64,000 nt of DNA, from positions 124,001 to 188,000 of the forward strand of contig JANATF010000015.1 of NCBI GenBank assembly GCA_029449245.1, written 5' to 3'. The position numbers were made by a program, and so were the translations under genes. Shown piece after piece: positions 39,829 to 49,797 of this stretch (its first letter is position 1; each line of letters starts with the position of its first letter). Origin of the DNA: Mortierella alpina. Lineage: Eukaryota > Mortierellomycota > Mortierellomycetes > Mortierellales > Mortierellaceae. The notes below the pieces were generated by a model. That model did not search any database and was not told where the DNA came from. It was given only the letters and a program-made list of their open reading frames with translations.

Positions 39829-40910
39829 TACGGCCCCTTATCGAACCGCTCGAATCGGATTTGGCCTAATCCGAGTTCGAATATACTGTGGCGCGCTCGA
39901 GTCCGCTTTGATTCCGAATAGAATTGCACGTTCGAATCCGATTCGAATAGATCGAATAGTTCGAGCATTCGAAGCGCTCGAGCATTCGGATCATTCGAAC
40001 ACTCGATTATTCGGAGCGCTCGAGCATTCGGATCATTCGAACACTCGATTATTCGGAGCGCTCGAGCATTCGGATCATTCGAACACTCGATTATTCGGAG
40101 CGCTCGAGCATTCGGATCATTCGAACACTCGATTATTCGGAGCGCTCGAGCATTCGGATCATTCGAACACTCGATTATTCGGAGCGCTCGAGCATTCGGA
40201 TCATTCGAACACTCGATCATTCGAACACTCTATCATTCGGATCACTCGTGCATTCGGAGCGCTCGAGATTCACTTGAATGGTCTCATGCTCTTACGGCTG
40301 TTATTGATGATCCTCTGTACCTAACCGCTTGTGTTAACACACGTAGAAGTGATCCTTGATCCTGAAGCATTCGGATCAAGCATTTGCATCAAGGCAAGCA
40401 TTTTTATGCGTGGTTCGCCCACGTACTTTCTTCTACCTGGCTCGCGCACGCACTTTTTTTACATGGCTTGCTCACGCGCTTTTCCAGGAACTCAATTGCC
40501 CTGCTAGACAATCGTAGATCTACAGTTATCGTCCCACGCTGTTACAAATGTTGTCTGGATCATTGGCACAAGGAGAGTGAGTCGGGCCATTGGAGTGCTC
40601 GAACACTCAATCATATAGACCGCTCGGACACTCGATCATTCGGACCGCTCGAGCATTCGGGCCGCTCGAACACTCGAGCATTCGGGCCGCTCGAACACTC
40701 GATCATTCGAAGCGCTCGAGTATTCGGGCCGATCGAACACTCGAGCATTCGGATTGCTCGAAGTAAGCTCCATTCGGATCATTCGAATCATTCGAATCGA
40801 AGCGAGCAACATGCCATTCAAATCGAATCGGATCCGCCCTGCTTCGAGTCCGATTCGAGTCATTCGAAGCGCATTCGGATTCGGATTTCTCAGTTCGATA
40901 AGGGGCCGTA
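39829..40910. mobile_element. hAT-type MITE with repeat-rich interior
   Basis: 1,082 bp, perfect 18-bp terminal inverted repeats TACGGCCCCTTATCGAAC, flanked by the 8-bp direct repeat AGTAAAGG (39821-39828, 40911-40918), the hAT hallmark. It lies in hAT-1b exon 5; copy a shows the empty site. The interior is mostly TTCGAA/ATTCGG repeats around a unique centre (~40250-40600). No ORF is believable. Confidence 0.92.
39998..40207. repeat. 42-bp tandem repeat, five perfect units
   Basis: Unit begins AACACTCGATTATTCGG and ends GGATCATTCG; five identical copies, with degenerate units on both sides. Because 42 is a multiple of three, long spurious ORFs appear on both strands. Confidence 0.92.
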
Positions 40911-43179
40911 AGTAAAGGTGAAAGCCCCTGGCGGTGTTCATCAGATGCGCTCTCCTCCCTAAATCTCTCAAGTCGTGGTGGTGAACGCCTAAAGAGTAAA
41001 AACCGCGTAAGAAAACCGATATATCAGTAAAATAACAAAATATATACACGCAGTTGGGCGCACAGTACGGATCGTAGCGCACAGCAGCGATGTAGCAGAT
41101 TTTACCTGATCTTCACGATCCCTTTTCTCAACTTGACGAGCGCACGCTGAGTGCGTCTGGTGACGTCCACATGCTCAACCGCGGCGTTGGCGACAGTTTC
41201 CACTGTCTCTTGCAGATCAGGTTCATTGTCCTCGTCGGAATCGTCGGCGTCGACACAGATGCTGGTCCTAATGAGGCACTCAGTATCGTCCTCTTCGTCC
41301 TCCTCAATATTCAAGGCCTCTGCATCTGCCGGCGCCCTTGCGCCTAGACCATCCTTGCCCAGGAGAGCCTGGACAGCAAGGTTAAGGACATGCGCAAGAC
41401 ACGGCACATGCTGCTTCGATGCGTTGAAGACTCGCCTATTTGAATATGAATTGTGGAGAGAATAAAGGTTAGTTATATTGGTGGGAGTGTTGTTGCTGTG
41501 AGCTTGTGGTGGCATAGTGACCCGTGTGTTTCTTACCATTCGTTGTGGTTCATGCGCGTGTAGTCCTCAAACAGCGAGGCGAGCTTGAGGACATTGGAAC
41601 CGTTGTCGCTGGTAATCGACATGACTTTCCGCTGCAGGCTGAACTTCTCCACGACGGCGATGAAGACATCCCGCAACGCCTCGCCTGTGTGTGGACCTCT
41701 GAGACGTTCGAAGCCGATTGTGATATCCTGCTGCTTCCAGTTATCATCAATCCAGTGAGCCGTCACGGCTAGAAACGACATTTGATACTTGCTTGTCCAA
41801 CCATCCAGAGTGAACGAAACCATGGAGACCTTTGCGAGGTTCTCTATGATCTGACTCTCCGCCTCGGTGTACCAGTCCGTAATCTAGAGTGCAAAAAGGC
41901 AACACCCACGGAGGGAAAGATGTATGGCAATATTTGTTAGAAAAACGTTGACATATGTCGCGGTTGTTCATATTCATCGCATCCAACGTTCTTCCTTGTC
42001 GACATACCCGTCTGGTTATGGTACTATTGGAGCAAAGCTTCACTTCCTCCGGGGATGGCGCTGCTGCCGCAATTTTGAGGAGCTCCAGCATATCGGGGGA
42101 TTCGGCCAACGTGTACGGTAGCTTATGGCGGACCAGGACTTTGCAGAACTGCCGTTGAAGAATCTCCTTTGAAAACTGCACGGAGCTTCTTTTTCCCAAA
42201 TTCGTAAAAGCGTTTTTGAGAGGGCCCGACAGGCGAGATCCTTCCTGTGGGGTGGTTGCATTGAGTTTATGGTCGCTTATGAGGTGATTCCTGATGTTGC
42301 TGGTAGAACTTTTGAGCCATACATAGCCTGTTTTCTGTATACAGCCTTTGACCAAACAGAAGATCCTGGTCTTGCCGGACTTATCAGTTCGCTTCTCAGA
42401 CCAGCGCCAAACCCAACTTCCTTCCTTGTCCGACTTGCTTAGCTTGCCCTCTGACTTCCTCGTTGCGCCTGTTGAAGAGAGTGCCGGGGAGGGAAGATCA
42501 AACGTAGAAACCGAGCGGAGACTTTGCTGTTCTGGGCTTCCTAGAATTACGCTGGCATCATCATCGTCTTCCAGTTCCAGTTGCTGTCCGAGGGGCTAAA
42601 GAGAAAAGAAGAGTGGAGGTTAGCTATTGCACAGTTGTAGAGGGATGGAGGTAACCAAGTTGCTCATTCATGCTTACCATGTCAGCGAAGAGATCATTTG
42701 AACAAGATTCAGACATTGAACTTGAGAGGATGGAGAGTAGAGGTTATAGGATGCAGAGATGATGGCGAACACAGGCAATGGAGCGCAGAGATGATGCTGA
42801 GCAGAGAAGATTGCGAGCTGCAATGGTGGAATGAGACGCAAGAAGGAGAGGGAAGAATGAGATGCTGAGGCAAGAGACAGGAGATGAGAGAAAGAACGAA
42901 AAGAGAGAACTAATGACGAGCTTAGATGGTCGAATGTAAAAAAGAGAAGCAAAATGAGAGAGAGAGATGATTCGCGATTCATGTTGGACATGGTTGTATG
43001 TACTTGCACTCGTGAAGGAACGGGGTAATGAATGGCGTTGTTGTTTTTTCATACAGAAAAGAAAAAAGAAAAAACAAATGCAGCGTTAGCGTACTTTCAA
43101 GATGCTAAAGAAAAAAAAATGCATGCACGCCAATCACATATAGTTATATGTTGGTACACAAACCTGTTTTCGGATGAAT

Positions 43180-43655
43180 GTCGGATCGAATGAAAGTCGG
43201 ATCGGATGACAGTCGGATCGGATAATAGTCGGATCGGATCAACGTCGGATCGGATAATAGTCGGATCGGATCAATGTCGGATCGGATAATAGTCGGATCG
43301 AATGACAGCCGAGTCGGATGAATGTCGGATCGGATGACAGTCGGATCGGGTAATAGTCGGATCGGATCAACGTCGGATCGGATAACAGTCGGATCGAATG
43401 ACAGCCGAGTCGGATGAAAGTCGGATGGGATAAATGTCAAGTCGGATGAACGTCGGATCGAATAAAATGTCGGATCGGATGAGCGTCGGATCGGATGAGC
43501 GTCGGATCGAATGAACGTCGGATCGAATAGGCGTCGGATCGAATAAAGTCGGATCGGATGGGAGCTTCATCCGACAACCGTCGGATCGGATAGAGGCATC
43601 ATCCGTATCCGAAAAGTCGGATCGAATGCGGATCGGATGTCGGATGTCGGATATT
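43180..43655. repeat. hAT-1b 5' subterminal array
   Basis: Inverted copy of the array at 35408-35880 with one extra 16-bp unit. Confidence 0.8.
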
Positions 43656-43837
43656 CGTGAGAAACCGTAAGTTTCTAGTCAACGACGGATACTTGAAATG
43701 TTACATCAATGCGGCGCAGCTTATAGCAGCTTCGAATACCATGATCAGAGGGAGAGTTTTCCCATTTCGAAGGATGATGGTTTCGTTGGAGCAATGTTTA
43801 AATGAGATAAGGTTTGTACTTTATTTCTATCTTGGCA

Positions 43838-44785
43838 TCATTGATTAGTGCCATATCGATGACAGTTTTCTTCTCGGTGTGGGGTTGTTGGGCCATATGT
43901 GTCGGTACACTTCGTGCGACGCTCCTCTTTCGGGACAGCGTTCTTTCCAGGCATCAATACCCATTCATCAGCGGAAGGGGAGTCATCCGTTGAGCTATCG
44001 CCAGTGTACTGCGGCTCCTTATTTTCCTTGTCAGACTGATGCGGTTCCATATGCCGGGCTGAGTCCGGTTCTGATGATACATCCGACTGGAATGCTGAGT
44101 TCAGCTGAGGTGTGGTTTGTCGTTGGCGCTTGGATCGCAGCCCGAGGTGTTCGCCATGAAATATATAGCGACTCTCAATGCTGTTGGTGGTTTCTCCTGA
44201 ATCACCAAATTCATGGTGTCGGTCAAAAACGCAGGCATAGCCGCGAAGGGCTCGTTTGACACCTCGGATTTCCTTCTCGCATCCTTGGACGGCATTGCGG
44301 TATTTGGCAATCCTAAGATCGGCCTCGTTATTGGCCAGAGGGATAATGGGTGTGAACACTTCTTGTTGGTCGTGCATCTGGTGTTTGTCACACATCTCGG
44401 CAATAAGCTTGGATGTCCAGAGTGTCTGCGACGTCTCGAGTCGTCGGAGGATGGCTTGGGCATTGCGAGCTCCAATATGTGCGACGTTGAGCTCTTCTTG
44501 CGACGGCTCCCACTTGTAGGGCGACAACGCATGGTGGAGACGTGGGTCCAGCAGTGTTTGACCAGGGGTTGGCAAGAGCGAACTCATATTGAGGGCGTCG
44601 GAGTTGCCTTGAACTTTGGGTTTCGCGACTCTTGATGACGCAGCCTTTGTGACTTTCGTGCGTTTGTTGTTGTGGCTGCCAGCAGCAGTAGTTGTGGAGG
44701 ACAGAGGAGGTGAAGAACAGCGTGAAGGGTTGCTTGCGCTTATTTGCTCCATAACAGAGACGTTGCTCGAGGTGGAAGTTGACAT
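43838..44785 (-). CDS. hypothetical protein, 315 aa
   Basis: Single uninterrupted frame. Ser/Thr-rich N-terminus with a basic patch (NNKRTKVTKAASSRVAKPK) that could be a nuclear signal, a central part predicted helical (WEPSQEELNVAHIGARNAQAILRRLETSQ ... YRNAVQGCEKEIRGVKRALRGYA), and an acidic, Ser/Asp-rich C-terminus. I recognise no domain. Lying between hAT-1b and a MITE, it may be a captive host gene or part of an unrecognised element. Long ORFs on the other strand in the same segment are shadows, but the assignment of strand is only moderately sure. Confidence 0.5.
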   Translation of the reverse strand: MSTSTSSNVSVMEQISASNPSRCSSPPLSSTTTAAGSHNNKRTKVTKAASSRVAKPKVQGNSDALNMSSLLPTPGQTLLDPRLHHALSPYKWEPSQEELNVAHIGARNAQAILRRLETSQTLWTSKLIAEMCDKHQMHDQQEVFTPIIPLANNEADLRIAKYRNAVQGCEKEIRGVKRALRGYACVFDRHHEFGDSGETTNSIESRYIFHGEHLGLRSKRQRQTTPQLNSAFQSDVSSEPDSARHMEPHQSDKENKEPQYTGDSSTDDSPSADEWVLMPGKNAVPKEERRTKCTDTYGPTTPHREENCHRYGTNQ

Positions 44786-44995
44786 GGCAGTGCGTTCTTA
44801 GAATGGGTGAAGTTGTGAGGACAGAATGGAGCAGGTTGCCATTGCCATTCACCGTTCCCATTTTAAATGTGTTTTGTGATGGTCATTGCCTGATCACGCC
44901 ATTCGCATGTCATCTTGTGATTGGTTCCTCATCTTGTGATTGGTTCCTCATCTGATCAACTTTATGCATGCGGGAGATAAAGATGTGTAAAACTA
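44786..44995. other. noncoding, with a 19-bp direct repeat
   Basis: Upstream of the hypothetical gene. Two exact tandem copies of CATCTTGTGATTGGTTCCT at 44911-44948 (ATTGG is a CCAAT box on the minus strand, so these may be promoter elements of the gene at 43838-44785). Nothing else seen. Confidence 0.5.
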
Positions 44996-45270
44996 TTGTG
45001 CCTTTCACATAAAAATGTCAACTCTGTCACTAAATTTCAAAATTGGTGTGAATCGAGCAGACACTTTTTCAACCCTAAAGCCATTTTCAACGACTTAACA
45101 CTGTCATTCCACTCTCTTAACAAAACCAACATCCAGAATTGATAAATTCATTGTGTTTCTAGCCCTTTTTTCTTCTAGAGCAGCAATGAGTTGATCAATT
45201 CTGCTTCGACGATATCACCAAATCTGAAATTACTCAGAAAAATTTAGATGTTTTTGTATGAAAGGCACAA
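44996..45270. mobile_element. TA-flanked MITE (Tc1/mariner type)
   Basis: 275 bp, ends TTGTGCCTTTCA / TGAAAGGCACAA with extended similarity (about 18 of 24), flanked by TA on each side. AT-rich interior without coding capacity. Confidence 0.7.
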
Positions 45271-45641
45271 TAAAATTTTATTTGTGCCTTCTCTTCTATG
45301 AGTGCTGAGCGCTGCTTTCTTTTGCGTGAGTGCCCACTAATATGACCGGAGTTACTTCGGCTGCACATGAAGGGAGGACAGCCATTTTTTGGCGTCTACA
45401 AGAGGCAACATTGGCCCTATCCTTGTATGGACGGATATTCAGCATCTTAGTTAAGATTGCTTTGAGTACGCTGTAGTACAAGCGAAAGGAAACTGATTTT
45501 GTTTTAGGCTGTGCCTGACGCAGAGAGGAGAGCCGTCGATAATTATCGATCTTGCTGTGCCTGAGCGTAATGGTACTTTTTAAATATCATAATCATTGAT
45601 GGCTGCCCGGATGCCGGATACGCCAGATGATGGGTCGATCG
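45271..45641. other. noncoding spacer
   Basis: AT-rich then mixed sequence between the MITE and Ty3-B4; no gene recognised. Confidence 0.4.
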
Positions 45642-45646
45642 ATATC

Positions 45647-45746
45647 TGTAGTAGGGGTCAGGTCAAGTAGGTGGAAAAGGCATGTATTTACAGGTATCGT
45701 ACTACTCTACTCTATATAGTCGTTGTGACTGGACACTACTGTTACA
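45647..45746 (-). repeat. Ty3-B4 3' LTR
   Basis: 100 bp; same as the B1 LTR but for a base or two (CATGTATTTAC versus AATGTATTTAC). Confidence 0.93.
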
Positions 45747-47682
45747 CCTTCCCCTTTTAAAAATGGATCCCATGTGCTGTTTTAAATTCTTCAACCAACT
45801 CGAGGCAATGAGAGAGGTTGCCGAGTGGTTCCCAGGTGGCGGAGCTGCGAGGGTAACCCTTCCAAAGGATGAGGAACTGGTGTTGACGGCGGTAGCGTCT
45901 GTACTCAAGGATGCCTTCAGCCTCGTACTCCTCTTCGCCGTCAATGATTTCTGGTGGAGGCCTGGCGGGTGCTCGTGGTCCAAGGGCTTCTGGTGAAGGT
46001 TTATAATCTTGGAAGCGGTCCACGTGGAACACATCGTGAATCTTCATGGTCGGCGGTAGCTCAACACGAAATGAGACCGGCGAGTGTTGCTCCAACAGCG
46101 TATAGGGTCCGATGAAACGAGGTTGCAATTTGCGTGAGGGCTGGTTTTGGTCCGCGGCGACTGTGATATGGTCCGTGTTCAGTAACACCTGATCTCCAAC
46201 CTTGAACGTGTGGTCTCGGCGTCGTGTGTCCGCGTTCTTGGCCTGTCGTTCCTGTGCCAATGCTATGGCCTCCTTTGCGATGGTCAAGGAAGTGTGCTGG
46301 TTGGTCACGAACGTTTCTACCGTGGGGATGAGTGTGCTCGGGGGCAGGAGCAGCGCGGCTGGTACACGTGGATGGAAGCCGGCGTTCAGAAAGAATGGGG
46401 AGAATCCTGTGGTGGCATTGGTGGCGTTGTTATAAGCGAACTCTGCAGCAGTCAAGAGTAGGTCCCAGTTCGTCTGTTGTTGGTCCACGAACGCCCTCAG
46501 CATGATCTCCAGCGTCTGATTGGCTCTTTCCGTCTGGCCGTCCGTCTGTGGGTGGAATGCAGTTGACATGGCGAGCTTGACATCCATGAGGCGATGAAGT
46601 TCTTTCCAGAAGTGGCTGGTGAACTTGGTGTCGCGGTCCGAGACTATGGCGGTGGGCATTCCATGCAGCCGAAAAATGTTGTCAAAGAAGATCCGAGCGA
46701 CGTCAGGGGCAGTGTCGGTCGTCTTACTGGCCACGAAGTGGACTTGCTTTGACAGCTTGTCCACAAAGACTGTGATGGCGTCAAATCCTCGCGGCGTCTT
46801 AGGCAGCTGAACGATGAAGTCCATGGTCACTGTGTCCCAGCGCTGATCCGGTATATCAAGGGACTGGAGAAGTCCTGCTGGTCTTTGACGACTGGGCTTG
46901 TTGCGTTGGCAACTTTCGCAAGTCTCCACGTACGTCCTCGTGTCCCGTGCGATCCTTGGCCAGTACGCTGCTCGTCTGAGTTGCTCATACGTCTTGTCGA
47001 ATCCCAAATGACCTGCTATTGCTGAGTCATGAGCATCATGTAAGAGAGAGAGACGAATGTCAGACTTCTGAGGAATGCAGACAAGGTTTGTGTCATGTCG
47101 TTCAACAAACAAAAGATTCTCGTGGAGTGAGTATCTTTGGGGGCAACTTCCCTGGAGGCAGCTTTCGTAGATAGGACCGAGTTTAGGGTCATCCGGGTAA
47201 CTATCAATCAGGCGCTGCCTCAATCCTGGGTCCAGTTGTACAACCAACGAGTGTAGCGCGACGGGGTCTGGTTCCTTGTGGTCAGGTCGTCTGGAGAGGG
47301 CGTCTGGTACGATGTTGTCTGCGCCACGCTTATACTTGAAATCAAAGTCGTACTCCTGTAGCAACTCCATCCAACGTGCCTGTCTGCGAGTCAGTTTGGG
47401 TTGCGTTGGAAAGTGGCGAAGCGTGGCGTGATCCGTGTACACGACGAAGTGTGATCCATCCAGATAATAACGCCATGTCTTTAGCGCGTGAACGACAGCC
47501 AGCAGCTCCTGTTCGTGAGTTGGATAGTTCCTCTCTGCAGAATTCATCTTCCTGGATGTGAACGCCACTGGTCTCGAGACTCCATTTTCGTCTGTCTGGA
47601 AAAGCACGGCTCCAACAGCGAATCCAGACGCATCAGCTTCAACAGTGGTGGCTAGATCGGGGTCAAAGATCCTGAGTACCGG

Positions 47683-48702
47683 TGTGACGAAGAGATTGGG
47701 GATCCGCCCAAAATAGCAGGGAAATAGTACAGGACCACTGCGAAGCTAGGATCCCTTCTCTCATCTGCCCTACCTCAGTAATATCAAGATTTCATTTCCC
47801 TCCCTAAAATCAACATCAGTACCCCCCTTATAGCCACCACAGTTTTCATAGTTTCAGTGTAGCACTCCAAATTTATATATCTTATAAAAGAAGCCCCAGC
47901 CTTGGACTTTGGTTCGAGGTCTGTTTCCTTCCCCAAAATCGTATCATATACACTGAATTGTAAGAACATCGTTCCCACACTCATTCTCACCTCACTGACA
48001 ACCATTGCGGTTAGTTACTCTGCCACAGCTCTCCCACACATATATACCGCGGCCACAGCAAGAGCAGAGACGAGACAGGTGTGTCTTTCGACCTCCGTCC
48101 CCTACAGTTCTCATCGTCCCCTCTCGAACACAACTACAGTCCCGTTCCCTCCCCTGCCGTATCAAGCATCCGACACCACAGAGGCCCGCAGCTCCCCGGC
48201 CTCTCGTCTGGTACGATAATGGACCACTAGCGATGTGAGAGGAGGACCAAGAACAGCACCCCTCGGCGTATTATTGCAGCTTGTACGGGAGTCCCGACGG
48301 AGTCCCAAGGTCTATACAGGTCCCTAACCTGCGTGTGTCGACGTTACCTTAGATATTGATAGATAGATTCTCTCTTCTCTTCGCCCCCAAAAGAGACACC
48401 CTGTGAGAACCACGAGTCCCCCAAGCGGCTCTCACAGTAAGTGAATTTCTGGTTGGCATGCTGCTATCTGGCACTTTTTGTATTAGTCACTTATCATATG
48501 AATATTCTACCCCAGCCCTTTTTCTTGACTGATAGCAACCACTGGTTTGGTCTGCGCAGTTCCGATTGCCCCCAACGGAAATCAGATCATACGATCAAAC
48601 GTAAGGGCATTTTCACAGGTAGTTTTCTTATCATTGGCCAGACTAGTTTCATGTTGTTTACCAGATAGTCTATTTTTACGTATCTAGAGTACCTTCACCA
48701 CA
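47683..48702 (-). mobile_element. 1-kb TGTG...CACA insertion (copy S-B)
   Basis: Minus-strand start TGTGGTGAAGG, end CTTCGTCACA; flanked by CCGG on both sides (47679-47682, 48703-48706). Shares its internal order with S-A, including a conserved CTGTGAGA...TCTCACAG hairpin with a G-rich loop and a TATA-like TATATAAAT near the 3' side. Same orientation relative to the host pol/gag as S-A. Confidence 0.8.
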
Positions 48703-49420
48703 CCGGTGCTTTGCTGATGGCGTCCTTGAGAGCGGTGAAGGCGTGTTCCTTGTCAGGGTCCCAAGAGAATGGCACGCCCTCACCTAAGAGACCAGTCAAC
48801 GGTAATGCGATGTCAGCAAATCCATCAATATACTGTTGGTAAAATTGAGCGAGGCCAATGAATTGTTGCACATCCTTCTGCTTGCTAGGTCAAGGCCACT
48901 CGCGAATGGCGCGGACGAGGCCAGCGTTGGTGTGGATCCCGTCCTTGGAGATTACGTGTCCCAAAAACTCCGTCTCTTCCTGCATGAACGAACACTTGCT
49001 CAGTTTGACGTAGAGTCCGTGTTTGCGCAGAAGGGTCAGCGCACTCCTGATGTGGTCCAGGTGTTCCTCCTTTGTTTTCGAGTAGATCAGAATGTCATCG
49101 AGGTAAATGACCACCCATTTGTCGAGGATCGGGTCGAACACGTTAAACATCATGTTTGAAAAAGAGGCAGGAGCGTTAGTCAGCCCGAAAGGGACAACGT
49201 TAAACTCAAAGTGACCGTAGCGACAGCGAAAGGCGGTTTTGTGTGTGTGTGGGTCGTAAACGCGCTGTTGGTGGTACCCAGAGAGGAGATCAAGTTTGGT
49301 AAAAAACTGCGCGCCGCGAAAGCGGTCGATGAGCTCGTCAATGCGGGGGAGGGGATGGCGGTTCTTTCGGGTGATTCTGTTCAGGCCGCGGTAGTCCACA
49401 CACATGCGTAACGATCCATC

Positions 49421-49748
49421 TGTCGCGTACTCGGCCCTAGGATAAGCGTAGTATCCTAGGTCAAGCCTTATTTCGCCTTTTAATGCCTTATCGACATGCG
49501 CCCCCTTTTTACTGAATGCCTTGAATTATGTCCTGACCGGTGACTATGGGTCAAAGCGGCATTACGCGCTGGGCTCAGTGTTTAGTATATATAGTCTGTA
49601 GTTCCCTCTGTACAGTTGCTCTTTACCTAGTAACTTGAATACATCCTTGATCATACCCTGAACCCTCCTGTCTTGCCACTTCCCTTGTCCCTTCCCTCCT
49701 GCCCTTGTGAAAGGTCATCCTGTCCTTGCCCTGCCTAGATTCACGACA
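49421..49748 (+). repeat. Ty3-D 5' LTR (328 bp)
   Basis: TGTCGCGTACTCGG...GATTCACGACA. TATATATAG at 49586-49594 is the likely TATA box, ~39 bp before the ACCTAGTAA that pairs with the primer site. Confidence 0.95.
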
Positions 49749-49757
49749 TTACTAGGT
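49625..49757 (+). promoter_or_regulatory. possible self-priming pair of Ty3-D
   Basis: TTACTAGGT directly after the LTR (49749-49757) is the exact complement of ACCTAGTAA in the LTR (49625-49633). No TGG-type tRNA site follows the LTR. In Tf1/sushi-type elements the 5' end of the RNA folds onto the primer site in this way. Confidence 0.55.
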
Positions 49758-49797
49758 CAAACAACTTTGACCTTTCTACCCACGTCCCTGCCCAGCC

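Larger units (their letters stand above)
38947..42716 (-). pseudogene. hAT-1b transposase, interrupted by a MITE
   Basis: Exons 42716-42678, 42595-42008, 41883-41537, 41435-41106 and 40988-38947; removing the MITE with one 8-bp duplication gives 751 codons in one frame. Domains in order: zf-BED (residues ~75-130), catalytic Asp in TLDGWTS, Asp in SDNGSNV, CxxH-type CLAHVLNLA, an acidic loop, TRWGSTY, and the C-terminal hAT dimerisation domain WWEKHHEEYPILAKMARDFL followed by SSAPSERCFSKA, which carries the final Glu and an essential conserved Ser-Ala-Pro-Ser context. Apart from the MITE the gene would be functional in appearance. Confidence 0.88.
38443..43669 (-). mobile_element. hAT-1 copy b, complete ends, split by a MITE
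   Basis: 5' end at 43669 (TACGGTTTCTCA inward), 3' end at 38443 (TAGTGTTTCTCA inward), ten of twelve terminal positions shared. Subterminal arrays at both ends. The transposase is intact but for the MITE insertion 39829-40910. Eight-base flanks ATGCCAAG (38435-38442) and AGTTTCTA (43670-43677) do not match, so no duplication marks this insertion. Confidence 0.82.

Noticed and set aside
39998-40207. Regular 42-bp direct repeats resembling a CRISPR array
   Set aside because: Units are contiguous with no unique spacers, inside a hAT-type MITE with terminal repeats and an 8-bp duplication.
39761-40324. Long repeat-peptide ORFs on both strands
   Set aside because: Products of the 42-bp repeat, whose length is a multiple of three; no start context or homology.
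35387-43677. hAT-1 foldback as a single transposed unit
   Set aside because: The 8-bp flanks CTCACCAG and AGTTTCTA differ, so transposition of the composite as one unit is not supported.
43670-43837. Continuation of Ty3-C3 beyond hAT-1
   Set aside because: I compared this flank with the Ty3-C integrase and found no match, so it is not the other half of the interrupted element.
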